Shown piece after piece: positions 25,139 to 34,297 of a stretch of DNA of 64,000 nt; the stretch's first letter is position 1; each line of letters opens with the position of its first letter. The stretch is from Gemmatimonadaceae bacterium (GTDB lineage: Bacteria; Gemmatimonadota; Gemmatimonadetes; Gemmatimonadales; Gemmatimonadaceae), in assembly GCA_011525845.1 (NCBI GenBank), contig WYBP01000006.1, forward strand, positions 21,522-85,521. Reading direction: 5' to 3'. A model generated the notes under the pieces. The model was not told where the DNA came from. It did no database searches and was given only the letters and a program-made list of their open reading frames with translations. A program made the translations under genes and the position numbers.

Positions 25139-26726
25139 CCGCCCGGCGGCGCATCCAGCGGCACGGGGGCGCGGTGATGCACCAACGCACCCAACAGCAC
25201 AGGCGCGCGGGGATGCGGCGGTGCCGCCTGGCCACTGGGACACGGTCCCGATCGCGCTGACCGAAGGCACGCTCCTCCGCGCCGCGACCGCCGCCGCCGC
25301 GCACGTCGGCGTGCGCACGGGGATGACGCTCGCGCAGGCCCGGTCCAAGTGCGCCGCGCTCACGACGCTCCCCTGGGACGCGGCGGTCATCGGCCGCGAG
25401 ACCGCGCGCGCGAGCGCGGCCTTCCTCGCGGCGAGTCCGCAGGTCGCGCCCGAGCGCGGCACGCCGGGCACCTGGTGGGTCGGCGCGGGCGGGTTCGACG
25501 CGATCGGCGGGGAACGCGCGCTCGCCGAGACCCTGCTCGCGCTCGCCCGGGTCTGGCATCCGCGGTCCCGCGTGGCCGTCGCGGACTCCTGCGTCACGGC
25601 GTACGCGGCCACCTGGAGCGCGCGCGCCGCCGCGGGGCCACTCCACATCGCGCCGCGCGGCGACTCCGAATACCTCGCGCGCGTCCCCATCGCCCTCCTG
25701 CCGATGGACGCCGAGCTGCGCGAGACGCTCGCCGCCCTGGGCCTCCGCACGGCGGGCGCCTTCGCGGCACTCGACCCGCTGGAGGTCGAGCGCCGCTGGG
25801 GGAGCGACGGCCTCACGGCCTGGCGCCTCGCCCGCGGCGACGACGCGCGCCGCCCCACGCTCGCGCGCACCGACGACCCGCGCGCCATCACGCACGACCT
25901 CGCGACGAGCACCACCACGATGGAGCCGGTGCTCTTCCTCGTGCGCGCCTCGCTCGACCGGCTGGTGCGCACGCTCGCCGCCGAGGGGCTCGCGGCGGCG
26001 GCCGTGGCGATCACGCTCACGATGGACGAGGCGAGCGCCGGCGTGCCGCCGCGCACGGTGACGCGCGAGGCCCGCCCCGCCCGGCCGATGGCGCGCACGG
26101 CGCCGCTCTTCGAGCGCTGCCGCGCGCTCCTCGACGCGTGGCCCCTCGACGCGCCGGTGCGCGCGGTGGAGGTGCGGATCTCGGCGACCGCACCATCGTC
26201 CGCCTCGCAGGGCGACCTCCTCGCGCCGGCCTGGCGCGACCCCGCGGCGGCCGAGGCGGCGCTCGCGCGCCTCCGCACCGCCCTCGGTGCGGGCGGCGTG
26301 GTGCGGCCGGTGCGGCGCGACTCCCACGCGCCCGAGCGGGCCGGCGCGTGGGAGGAGGTGGAGCACGCGGAGTTCCGCGTGCAGACGGCGGACGTCGCGA
26401 CGCGGGCCGCGGCCGTGCGGGAGGCCGCGCATGGCGCCACGCCTGCCGCGATGCCCGCCGCGACCTCCCCCGCCGCACGACTGCTCGAGTCGCCGGAACC
26501 GATCACGATCACCACCGACAAGCGCGGCACGCCGCTCCTCATGTTCTGGCGCGGCCGCCGCGTCACGCTCGCGCGCGCGCACGGCCCGGAGCGGCTCTCC
26601 GGCGACTGGTGGCAGGCGGAGCCCTTCGCGCGCGAGTACTGGCGCTGCGAGAGCGACGAACTGGGACAGGACCTCCTGCTCTACCGCGACGGGGGCGGGT
26701 GGCGGTTGCAGGGGTGGTATGACTGA
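24990..26726 (+). CDS. imuB: ImuB, catalytically inactive Y-family polymerase-like protein
   Basis: A 578-aa Y-family-like protein. It opens RIACVRIPRFPIGAVWL, the conserved ImuB start, which supports ATG 24990 rather than the longer upstream frame. It has the polymerase-like helix TLLRAATAAAAHVGVRTGMT and VGAGGFDAIGGE where true polymerases carry their acidic residues, as expected for an inactive adaptor. A Pro/Ala-rich linker precedes a C-terminal tail with LLMFWRGRRVTLARAHGPER. It bridges DnaE2 and the sliding clamp. It overlaps imuA by 149 bp and lies 12 bases before dnaE2. Confidence 0.9.
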   Translation: MTPPPTSRIACVRIPRFPIGAVWLARDRDRASAPSAGAAPRSPAIPGGTDRPAAHPAARGRGDAPTHPTAQARGDAAVPPGHWDTVPIALTEGTLLRAATAAAAHVGVRTGMTLAQARSKCAALTTLPWDAAVIGRETARASAAFLAASPQVAPERGTPGTWWVGAGGFDAIGGERALAETLLALARVWHPRSRVAVADSCVTAYAATWSARAAAGPLHIAPRGDSEYLARVPIALLPMDAELRETLAALGLRTAGAFAALDPLEVERRWGSDGLTAWRLARGDDARRPTLARTDDPRAITHDLATSTTTMEPVLFLVRASLDRLVRTLAAEGLAAAAVAITLTMDEASAGVPPRTVTREARPARPMARTAPLFERCRALLDAWPLDAPVRAVEVRISATAPSSASQGDLLAPAWRDPAAAEAALARLRTALGAGGVVRPVRRDSHAPERAGAWEEVEHAEFRVQTADVATRAAAVREAAHGATPAAMPAATSPAARLLESPEPITITTDKRGTPLLMFWRGRRVTLARAHGPERLSGDWWQAEPFAREYWRCESDELGQDLLLYRDGGGWRLQGWYD

Positions 26727-26738
26727 GCGGCGCCACCG

Positions 26739-29700
26739 ATGACCGCCTACGCCGAGCTCCACTGCCACTCGACCTTCTCGCTCCTCGACGGCGCCTCCGA
26801 CCCCGAGCGCCTCATCGAGCGCGCCGTCGCGCTCGGCCTCACCGCGCTCGCGCTCACGGACCACGACGATGTCGGGGGCGCGGTGCGCTTCGCGACCGCC
26901 GCGCGCACGGCCGGCCTTCCCGGCCTGCTCGGCGCGGAACTCACGGTGGACGTGCCGCTCCCCGCCGGGATGAGCGCCACCGCCGCGCACGCACTCCCCG
27001 CGCGCGTCACGGCGGCGGACGGCACCTCGCGCCTCCGCACGCACCTCGTCTGCCTCGCCGAGTCGCGCGAGGGGTGGGGGAGTCTCTGCACGCTGATCAC
27101 GCGCGCGCGGCTCGACCATCCGCGCGGCGAGCCGCGGGTGACGCTCGAGCAGCTCGCGGAGAATGCGCGCGGGCTCTTCGCGCTCACCGGATGCCCGCGG
27201 GGGTGGGTGCCACAGCTCCTCGCGCTCGGCGGGCCGCACGCGGCGGGCGGCGCAGGCGCCACGCTCACCCGCGCCGAGGCCGCGCGGCTGGCGCGCGACG
27301 CGGCGAGCACGCTCGCCGGGATCTTCGACCGCCGCCTCGCCATCGAGTGCTGGGACCACGCGCTCCCCGAGGAGCGCGCGCTCGTCGCGGAGCTGATCCC
27401 GCTCGCCCGCTCGCTCGACCTCCCCTGGGTGGTCACGAACGACGTGCACTACGCCCTCCCCCGCGGCCGGATCGCGCACGACGTGCTCTGCGCACTCCGC
27501 CATGGCGCGACGCTCGACCAGATGGGGACGAGGCTGCGCCCGAACGGCGAGTGGTACCTGAAGGGCGCGGCGCAGCTCGCCGCGCGCTGGGCGGGGCACG
27601 AGGAGGGGCTCGCCGCGACGCTCGCGGTCGCCGAGCGCTGCGCCTTCCGGCTCGAGGCGCTCAAGCCCGCGCTCCCGCGCTTCCCGCTCCCCGGCGGGGT
27701 CGGCGAGGACGAGTACCTCGAGCGGCTCGTCGAGGCCGGCGCACAGGAGCGCTGGGGGTGGCGCCGCACCGCGAAGCACGACCGGCAGATCGCGCACGAG
27801 CTCACGCTCATCGCGAAGCTGGGGCTCTCGGGGTACTTCCTGATCGTCTGGGACATCGTGCGCTTCGCGCGTCGCGAGGGGATCCTCTGCCAGGGGCGCG
27901 GCTCGGCGGCCAACAGCGCGGTCTGCTACTGCCTCGGCATCACGGCGGTGGACCCGATCAAGCTCGAGCTGCTCTTCGAGCGCTTCCTGAGCGAGGAGCG
28001 CGCCGAGGCGCCGGACATCGACATCGACTTCGCGCACCGCGAGCGGGAGCGGGTGCTGCAGTACGTGTACGCGCGCTACGGCCGCGAGCACGCGGCGATG
28101 GTGTGCGAGCACATCACCTGGCGTGGGCGGAGCGCCGTGCGCGACGCGGCGCGCGTGCTCGGCTTCTCGCCGGAGCAGGCGGGGGTGCTGGCGGCGTTCA
28201 GCGACCGGTTCAGCGCGAAGAGCACGGCGGCGGCGCTGCGGGTCGGGTCGCCGGACGCCGCGGATCCGTTCGCCCCCGAGCGCGCGGATGCGATGGGCCC
28301 CGCGAACTACTCCAAGCGCGCGCTGCGCGACGCCCCGCAGCAGGTGGAGGCGAAGGCGCAGAAGGCCGGCGCGCGCGCGGTGTCGGACGTCGCACCCGCG
28401 ACGCTGCTCGACGCCGTCTCGAGCGACCTGATCGTCGGCACGCACGCGAGCACGCTGATCAAGGAGGCGCGCGCCGAGCACCGGAAGGTGCGGGCACTGC
28501 GGAGCGACGCGCCCGCGCGAGCAGGCGAGGAGAGGAAGGAAAGGAAGGAGCCGGCGGGAGGGCCGGGTGCGGGATCCCCCGCAGCGAAGCGGCCGCAGGA
28601 CCGCGAAGCGGTCCGAGAGCTTCGCGAAGGGGGATCCCGCGCCCGGCCCGACGAGAACGAGGAGTCCCTGCTCACCCGCGCCGGTCTCGACCCCGACGAC
28701 CCGAGAGTCCAGCGCCTCGCCGACATCGTCGAGGGCTTGGACGCCGCGCCACGCCACCGCGGCATCCACGTCGGCGGCTTCGTCCTCACCGAGGAGCCGC
28801 TCCGCACCGTCGTCCCGATCGAACCCGCGAGCATGGAGGACCGCACCGTCATCCAGTGGGAGAAGGACGACTTGGACCCCGTCGGCCTCGTGAAGATCGA
28901 CCTCTTGGGCCTCGGGATGCTCACCGTGCTGCAGGACTGCCTCGCCTACCTCCGCACCACGCGCGGCCTCACGATCGACCTCGGCCAGCTCGACTGCGCC
29001 GACCAGGCCGTCTACGACGACCTCTGCCGCGCCGACACCGTCGGCGTCTTCCAGGTGGAGAGCCGCGCGCAGATGAACACGCTGCCGCGTCTCAAGCCGC
29101 GCTGCTTCTACGACCTCGTCGTCGAGGTCGCGCTCATCCGGCCGGGACCGATCCAGGGGGACATGGTGCACCCCTACCTGCGCCGGCGCGCCGGCACGGA
29201 GGAGGTCACCTATCCGCACCCCTCGCTCGAACCGATCCTCAAGCGCACGCTCGGCGTGCCCCTCTTCCAGGAGCAGGGGATGCAGGTGGCGATCGCGGCG
29301 GCGGGGTTCACGCCGGGCGAGTCGGACCTCCTGCGCAAGGCGATGGGGCACAAGCGGAGCCGCGAGCGGATGGCCGACATCTGCGAGAAGATGATCCGCG
29401 GGATGGAGGCGAACGGGATCGATCCCGACATCGCGCGCCGGATCTACAACCAGATCAACGCCTTCGCCGACTACGGCTTCCCCGAGAGCCACGCCGCGAG
29501 CTTCGCGCTCATCGTGTATGCGAGCGCATACCTGCGGCACTACTACGCCCCGGAGTTCCTCTGCGCGATGCTCAACGCGCAGCCGATGGGGTTCTACGCG
29601 CCGGGCACGCTGATCGAGGACGCCAAGCGGCACGGCGTGAAGGTGCTCCCGGTGGACGTGACGCGGAGCCGCTGGGACCACACGCTCGAACCCGGCGCCG

Positions 29701-30434
29701 GCCGCCACACCGCGCCGATGGTGCGGCTCGGCATCCGCTCCGTGCTCGGGCTCGGCGGGAACGCGCGCACGAAGATCGAGGCGGCCACCCCGCCCTTCAC
29801 CACCATCTCCGACTTCGTGCACCGCACCACACTCGACCGCCGCGCGCTGCGCGCACTCGCCGAGGCGGGGGCGTTCGACGCGTTCGTGGAGGAGGAACCG
29901 CCGGCGCGACGGCGGCGCGTCGCGCTCTGGCGCGTGCTCGAGGCGGAGCGCGAAGGGGCCGGCCCGCTCGCCCTCTTCCCGGAGTCGCGTGTGCCACCCC
30001 ACCTCCCCGCCTTCGCGCCGCCGGAACTCACGGAGGCCGACTACCGGCTCACCGGGCTCTCGCTCAACGGCCACCCGATGCGGCACCTGCGCGCGCTCCT
30101 CGCGCCGAACGGCGTGCGCACCGCGCGCGAGCTGCACGCGCTGCGCGACGGCGAGCCGGTGGCACACGCGGGGCTCGTGATCTGCCGCCAGCGCCCCGGC
30201 ACCGCGAAGGGCTTCGTCTTCCTCACGCTCGAGGACGAGACGGGGACGATCAACGTGGTCGTGACCCCGCAGCGCTTCGAGCGGCAGGCGCTACTGATCT
30301 CACGCACGCCGCTCCTGCTGGTGCGCGGGGTGCTGCAGGTGGAGAGCGGGGTGTACAACATCCGGGCGAAGTCGTTCGCGCCGCTCAAGGCGGGGGCGGG
30401 GGAGGATGCGGTGAAGGGACACAACTACCGGTGA
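26739..30434 (+). CDS. dnaE2: error-prone DNA polymerase DnaE2 (ImuC)
   Basis: A 1231-aa C-family polymerase. The N-terminal PHP domain reads AELHCHSTFSLLDGASDPE, the palm carries the catalytic PDIDIDF near residues 425-431, and PRHRGIHVGGFVL and FPESHAASFA are conserved. The C-terminal OB fold has GLVICRQRPGTAKGFVFLTL, the hallmark that separates DnaE2 from DnaE1. It performs SOS-induced translesion synthesis with ImuA and ImuB. It is longer than usual because of a ~100-aa extra linker around residues 515-640, containing a translated palindromic element (residues 608-637) without a frame break. Confidence 0.95.
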   Translation: MTAYAELHCHSTFSLLDGASDPERLIERAVALGLTALALTDHDDVGGAVRFATAARTAGLPGLLGAELTVDVPLPAGMSATAAHALPARVTAADGTSRLRTHLVCLAESREGWGSLCTLITRARLDHPRGEPRVTLEQLAENARGLFALTGCPRGWVPQLLALGGPHAAGGAGATLTRAEAARLARDAASTLAGIFDRRLAIECWDHALPEERALVAELIPLARSLDLPWVVTNDVHYALPRGRIAHDVLCALRHGATLDQMGTRLRPNGEWYLKGAAQLAARWAGHEEGLAATLAVAERCAFRLEALKPALPRFPLPGGVGEDEYLERLVEAGAQERWGWRRTAKHDRQIAHELTLIAKLGLSGYFLIVWDIVRFARREGILCQGRGSAANSAVCYCLGITAVDPIKLELLFERFLSEERAEAPDIDIDFAHRERERVLQYVYARYGREHAAMVCEHITWRGRSAVRDAARVLGFSPEQAGVLAAFSDRFSAKSTAAALRVGSPDAADPFAPERADAMGPANYSKRALRDAPQQVEAKAQKAGARAVSDVAPATLLDAVSSDLIVGTHASTLIKEARAEHRKVRALRSDAPARAGEERKERKEPAGGPGAGSPAAKRPQDREAVRELREGGSRARPDENEESLLTRAGLDPDDPRVQRLADIVEGLDAAPRHRGIHVGGFVLTEEPLRTVVPIEPASMEDRTVIQWEKDDLDPVGLVKIDLLGLGMLTVLQDCLAYLRTTRGLTIDLGQLDCADQAVYDDLCRADTVGVFQVESRAQMNTLPRLKPRCFYDLVVEVALIRPGPIQGDMVHPYLRRRAGTEEVTYPHPSLEPILKRTLGVPLFQEQGMQVAIAAAGFTPGESDLLRKAMGHKRSRERMADICEKMIRGMEANGIDPDIARRIYNQINAFADYGFPESHAASFALIVYASAYLRHYYAPEFLCAMLNAQPMGFYAPGTLIEDAKRHGVKVLPVDVTRSRWDHTLEPGAGRHTAPMVRLGIRSVLGLGGNARTKIEAATPPFTTISDFVHRTTLDRRALRALAEAGAFDAFVEEEPPARRRRVALWRVLEAEREGAGPLALFPESRVPPHLPAFAPPELTEADYRLTGLSLNGHPMRHLRALLAPNGVRTARELHALRDGEPVAHAGLVICRQRPGTAKGFVFLTLEDETGTINVVVTPQRFERQALLISRTPLLLVRGVLQVESGVYNIRAKSFAPLKAGAGEDAVKGHNYR
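28560..28649 (+). repeat. nested palindromic element inserted in dnaE2
   Basis: Outer arms 28560-28590 and 28619-28649 are inverted repeats matching at 27 of 31 positions (core GCGGGATCCCCC / GGGGGATCCCGC). Between them is a second perfect hairpin, GGACCGC-GAA-GCGGTCC at 28598-28614. The 90-bp length is a multiple of three, so it adds 30 residues to DnaE2 in frame. It resembles REP-type or Rickettsia-like intragenic palindromic elements. No second copy was found in this window. Confidence 0.8.
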
Positions 30435-30512
30435 GCGCGGCGCGCACCCTGGTGGGGAGCGGGAGCCGCGGAACGGGTCCATATTGCGAGCCGGACGCGC
30501 AGCACCGCGGCA

Positions 30513-30533
30513 GCCGCCCGGGACTCGGGCGGC
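30513..30533 (+). other. stem-loop upstream of glycosyltransferase gene
   Basis: A perfect 8-bp stem, GCCGCCCG / CGGGCGGC, with loop GGACT. It ends 21 bases before the glycosyltransferase start, in the 120-bp gap after dnaE2. A CATATT -10-like sequence lies about 30 bases upstream. It could be a dnaE2 terminator lacking a T-tract or a 5'-leader structure. Confidence 0.45.
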
Positions 30534-30554
30534 GGTTCCCACCGCAGAGGATGA

Positions 30555-31487
30555 GTGACCTCGATCAGCGCCGTGATCCCGTGCTACAACGGGGCGGAGT
30601 TCCTCGCGCAGGCCATCGAATCCGCGCTCGCGCAGACACGCGCGGTCGGCGAGGTCATCGTCGTCGATGACGCGTCGACCGACGGCAGCACCGAGGTGGC
30701 GGCCCGGTACCCCGTGACCCTGATCCGGGCGTCCCGGAACGGAGGACCCGCCCGCGCGCGGAACCTCGGGATCCGCGCGAGCACCGGCGATGTGGTCGCG
30801 TTCCTCGACGCCGACGACTGGTGGGAGCCCGGCCACTGCGAGACGGTCGTGACCCTGCTCGAGCGCTTCCCCGAGGCCGGGGTCGCGGCGAGTGCCGCAC
30901 GGTTCGTCGGCACGCGGGACGGCCGATTCACCCCTCACTTCCCCCCGGGGGTGCCGACCGACGTGTTCTGGCAGGCGCTCCGCTATGCACCCATCCCCCA
31001 GATGGCGGCCATGGTGCGGCGCAGCCTGCTCGAGGAGGTCGGCGGGTACGATGAGCACCTGCGACGCGCACAGGATTTCGACCTCTGGATCCGGCTGTCG
31101 CGGCGCACGCGATTCGTGTGCTCGCACGCCGAGACGGTGCGCTATCGATGGCATCCCGCGCAGTTGAGCACCGCCACGCTGGGATCCCTCGCGCCGATGT
31201 TCGAGTCGCGCCGTCGGATGTACGAGACATTGGTCCAGGAACGGCGACTCGCCGTCGCACGCCGCGTCCGCCGAGAGATCTGGCTGCGCTGGCTGATCGA
31301 GGCGACCCAGGCGTGGCGCGCGCGCGACCGCGCCTGGATGAGGCAGGTGCTCGACCTGCGCGCCGACGTCCCCCAGGCGCCGCTGCCCGTGAGATGGCTG
31401 GGTCGGGGCGCCGCGCGCGGCTGGTCTACACTTCCCGGCGGGGTCCGCGGATGGCTGCGCCGGCGCACGGGCTGGCCCGCGCCCTGA
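30555..31487 (+). CDS. family 2 glycosyltransferase
   Basis: A 310-aa GT-A fold enzyme. It starts SAVIPCYNGAEFLAQAIESA, with VVDDASTDGST near residue 35 and the metal-binding LDADDWW near 85, then GGYDEHLRRAQDFDLWIR. It transfers a sugar from a nucleotide donor. The start is GTG at 30555, preceded by AGAGG. The product is probably a surface glycan. It is alone on this stretch, not in the rml locus. Confidence 0.92.
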   Translation: MTSISAVIPCYNGAEFLAQAIESALAQTRAVGEVIVVDDASTDGSTEVAARYPVTLIRASRNGGPARARNLGIRASTGDVVAFLDADDWWEPGHCETVVTLLERFPEAGVAASAARFVGTRDGRFTPHFPPGVPTDVFWQALRYAPIPQMAAMVRRSLLEEVGGYDEHLRRAQDFDLWIRLSRRTRFVCSHAETVRYRWHPAQLSTATLGSLAPMFESRRRMYETLVQERRLAVARRVRREIWLRWLIEATQAWRARDRAWMRQVLDLRADVPQAPLPVRWLGRGAARGWSTLPGGVRGWLRRRTGWPAP

Positions 31488-31584
31488 GACCGGCGAGAGG
31501 GCGCCGCGCCGCGGTGGCACCGCCCGAACACCGGAGCGATGCACCACCTTACATCTCACATCCCCCCTCTCACCTCTGCCTCTG

Positions 31585-32208
31585 ATGCGCCTCTCCATCT
31601 TCGGCTCCACCGGCCGCGTCGGCCGCCGCCTGATCGAGTACGCCCTGGCCGAGGGCCACACCGTCCGCGCCCTCGCGCGCACACCGGCGAAACTCGCACC
31701 CCGCCCCGGCCTCGAGGTCGTCGCCGGTGACGTGCTCGACCCCGCTGCGGTCGCACGCGTCATCACCGGCACCGACGCCGTCCTCTCCGCACTCGGCGGC
31801 GCAGGCCTCGAGGACCCGGGCGAGGCACAGTCGCAGGGGATGCGCAACATCGTCGCGGCGATGCAGGCGCAGGGCGTGCGCCGCGTGCTCGGCGTGGCCG
31901 GGAGCGGGATCCTCGACTCCGCGAAGGGAGGCCTCCGTCACGACCAACCGAACTTCCTCGCGATGTTCAAGCCGGTGAGCATCCGCCACATGGAGGCGTG
32001 GCACGCCATGCGCGACAGCGACCTCGACTGGACGATGGTCGCCGCGCCGGACCTCGTGGACGGCGAGCGCACCGGCACCTATCGCACGCTCCCGGAGCGC
32101 CTCCCGGAGAAGGCGAAGCAGATCTCGGTGGAGGACGTCGCGGACTTCATGCTGGAGGAGATGACGGCGCGAGCGCACCTGCGCCGGCGCGTCGGGATCG
32201 GCTACTGA
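31585..32208 (+). CDS. NAD(P)-binding protein, NmrA/atypical SDR type
   Basis: A 207-aa Rossmann protein. The N-terminal MRLSIFGSTGRVGRRLIEYA contains the GxTGxxG dinucleotide motif, followed by RTPAKL and a DAVLSALGG strand. It resembles BVR-B/NmrA-like small reductases or sensors. The substrate is unknown. The 3' end overlaps the convergent HMG-CoA lyase gene by 7 bp. The 97-bp gap upstream holds a pyrimidine-rich tract (TCACATCCCCCCTCTCACC) and no clear promoter. Confidence 0.85.
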   Translation: MRLSIFGSTGRVGRRLIEYALAEGHTVRALARTPAKLAPRPGLEVVAGDVLDPAAVARVITGTDAVLSALGGAGLEDPGEAQSQGMRNIVAAMQAQGVRRVLGVAGSGILDSAKGGLRHDQPNFLAMFKPVSIRHMEAWHAMRDSDLDWTMVAAPDLVDGERTGTYRTLPERLPEKAKQISVEDVADFMLEEMTARAHLRRRVGIGY

Positions 32209-33095
32209 GCGGCCTCGGCGAGCCGCGCGCGCAGCCAGGTGCCGATCCCGCGCACCGCCTCCGCGTCGATCCCCGTCTCGAATCCGCGCTCCCCTAGCAG
32301 CGCGAGCACGGATTCCGTCGCGACGTTCCCCGTCGCGCCGGGAGCGAAGGGGCAGCCGCCGATCCCGGCCACGCTCGCGTCGAAGCTCCGGACGCCGAGA
32401 TCGAGGCAGGCCCCGATGTTCGCGATCGCGCGGCCGTAGGTGTCGTGGAAGTGGCCGTTCACGCGTGTCGCCGGCACCTCCGCGAGCGCGGCGCGGAAGA
32501 GCGCCCTGGTCCCCTCCGGCGTCCCCACCCCGATCGTGTCCGCGATGCTGAACTCCTCGACGCCCATGGCGGCGAACTCCCGCACCACGCGCACCACGGC
32601 CTCAGGTGGCACCGCGCCCTCATAGGGACAGCCGAGGGCGCACGAGACCGTCCCCCGCACGGAGATGCCCGCGGCCCGCGCCGCCGCGACGACCGGGCGG
32701 AACCGCTCGAGGGATTCGGCGATGGAGCAGTTGATGTTCCGCTGCGAGAAGGTCTCGCTCGCGGCGCCGAAGACGACGATGCCGTCGGCCTTCGCAGCGA
32801 GCGCTCCAGCATAGCCGCGTTCGTTCGGCGTGAGCACCGAGTAGTGCACGCCCGGCCGCCGCGTGATGCCGGCCATCACCTCGGCGGCGTCCGCCATCTG
32901 CGGCACGGCCTTCGGCGAGACGAACGACGTGACCTCGATGTGCGTGAAGCCGGCCGCGCTCAGCTTGTCCACGAGCGCGACCTTCACCGCCGTTGGGAGC
33001 AGCGCCTTCTCGTTCTGCAGGCCGTCGCGGGGCGAGACCTCCACGAGCGTGACCAGGTTCGGCGCGGAGGCGGGCTTCGAGTGCGCGGGTGGCAT
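32202..33095 (-). CDS. hydroxymethylglutaryl-CoA lyase
   Basis: A 297-aa TIM-barrel lyase of the DRE-TIM family. It starts EVSPRDGLQNEK, where Arg-Asp bind metal and substrate, has VNGHFHDTYGRA for the metal His residues, and ends with the catalytic Cys loop GIGGCPFAPGATGN. It splits HMG-CoA into acetoacetate and acetyl-CoA in leucine degradation. ATG 33095 is followed by a short polar leader. It is divergent from the VOC gene with a 34-bp gap, so the promoters overlap. Confidence 0.95.
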   Translation of the reverse strand: MPPAHSKPASAPNLVTLVEVSPRDGLQNEKALLPTAVKVALVDKLSAAGFTHIEVTSFVSPKAVPQMADAAEVMAGITRRPGVHYSVLTPNERGYAGALAAKADGIVVFGAASETFSQRNINCSIAESLERFRPVVAAARAAGISVRGTVSCALGCPYEGAVPPEAVVRVVREFAAMGVEEFSIADTIGVGTPEGTRALFRAALAEVPATRVNGHFHDTYGRAIANIGACLDLGVRSFDASVAGIGGCPFAPGATGNVATESVLALLGERGFETGIDAEAVRGIGTWLRARLAEAAQ

Positions 33096-33129
33096 TGTCC
33101 GGTCAATGGGGATGCCTCAAGCTTAATGC

Positions 33130-33618
33130 ATGGCTGACTACGTCATTCCGGCGCGCACATCGATCGGGCACACGCACCTCAAGGTCTCGGACCTCGACCG
33201 CGCCCTCGCGTTCTGGCAGGGGGTGCTCGGCTTCGAGCTCCAGCAGCGCATGGGCGCGCAGGCGGCTTTCCTCTCCGCCGGCGGCTACCACCACCACATC
33301 GGCCTCAACACCTGGGAGAGCGCGGGCGGCAGCGCGCCCCCGCCCGGCACGACCGGCCTCTATCACGTGGCGATCCTCTATCCGACCCGCCGCGACCTCG
33401 CCATCGCGGTGCGGCGAGTGCTCGACGCGAGCATCCCATTGCAGGGGGCGAGCGACCACGGCGTCAGCGAGGCGATCTACCTCGCCGACCCGGACGGGAA
33501 CGGCGTCGAACTCTACTGGGACCGGCCCGGCGCCGAGTGGCCGCGTGACCCCGCCGGCGGGGTGGCGATGTACTCACGGCGGCTCGACCTGGACGCGCTG
33601 CTCGCACTCGCCGGGTGA
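33130..33618 (+). CDS. VOC-family dioxygenase/glyoxalase-like protein
   Basis: A 162-aa protein with two beta-alpha-beta-beta-beta modules. Metal-ligand positions are seen in HTHLKVSDLDRA, YHHHIGLNTW, YHVAILYP and NGVELYWDRP. This is the pattern of catechol-2,3-dioxygenase-like VOC enzymes with His-His-Glu. The substrate cannot be told. It is transcribed away from the HMG-CoA lyase gene; a 70-bp gap separates it from the following lipoprotein gene. Confidence 0.88.
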   Translation: MADYVIPARTSIGHTHLKVSDLDRALAFWQGVLGFELQQRMGAQAAFLSAGGYHHHIGLNTWESAGGSAPPPGTTGLYHVAILYPTRRDLAIAVRRVLDASIPLQGASDHGVSEAIYLADPDGNGVELYWDRPGAEWPRDPAGGVAMYSRRLDLDALLALAG

Positions 33619-33688
33619 TCGCGCCGCCTCGCTCGCGGGCCACGGGCATGCGCGCGAGATTCCGTGCACGCCCACACTTGGAGAGCAG

Positions 33689-34297
33689 ATGCGCCAGCGA
33701 ACCCGGCCGATCGTCGCCCTCATCCTCGCACTCGCCGCGGCCTGCGCGGCGCCTCAGGAGCGTGACGAGACGCCTCCGACCGCCGACTCGCTGACGGTCG
33801 CGCGCGCGCGGGATGCGGCCGCGGCGCTAGGACCCGACCTGATGGGGTTGCTGCTCTCGCAGCTCGACCGCGGCGGCCCGGAAGCGGCGCTCACGGTGTG
33901 CGTGGACTCGGCGCAGGTGCGGACCGCGCGCCACTCGGTGGACGGCGTCGCGATCCGCCGCATCGGCACCCGCGTCCGGAACCCGGTGAATGCGCCCGAC
34001 TCGCTCGAGACACGGCTCCTCGCGTATCTCGCCGCCGAGCTGGACGCGGGGCGGCTCCCCGCCGAGTTCACCGAGGTCGCGCGCACCGGTGCCGACGGCA
34101 CGTGGGAGCTTCGCTACCTGCGGCCGATGGTGCTGCTCGACCGCTGCACGGCGTGCCACGGGGCGGAGTCGGAGATCGCGCCGCGCGTGCGCACCCTGAT
34201 CGCCTCGCGGTATCCGGCGGACGAGGCGGTCGGCTACCGTCCCGGCGAACTCCGCGGCGCGATCAGCGTGCGCGTGCCCCTCCCCGCCACGCAGTGA
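33689..34297 (+). CDS. DUF3365 (Tll0287-like) haem lipoprotein
   Basis: A 202-aa exported protein. The N-terminal hydrophobic segment ends in LAAAC, a lipobox-like site. A DUF3365 domain follows, with a c-type haem motif CTACH near residue 151. The family is a periplasmic redox/sensor haem protein. A GGAG sits 6 bases before ATG 33689, so the start is well supported although the frame continues upstream. The 3' end overlaps gluQ by 4 bp (GTGA). Confidence 0.82.
   Translation: MRQRTRPIVALILALAAACAAPQERDETPPTADSLTVARARDAAAALGPDLMGLLLSQLDRGGPEAALTVCVDSAQVRTARHSVDGVAIRRIGTRVRNPVNAPDSLETRLLAYLAAELDAGRLPAEFTEVARTGADGTWELRYLRPMVLLDRCTACHGAESEIAPRVRTLIASRYPADEAVGYRPGELRGAISVRVPLPATQ

Noticed and set aside
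28560..28649. Intein or insertion sequence in dnaE2
   Set aside because: It is too short, has no splicing motifs, no transposase and keeps the frame; a palindromic element fits better.
24933..30167. Minus-strand open frame of 1744 codons antisense to imuB-dnaE2
   Set aside because: It mirrors the codon pattern of the real genes; very GC-rich third positions create long antisense open frames. It has no family motifs.
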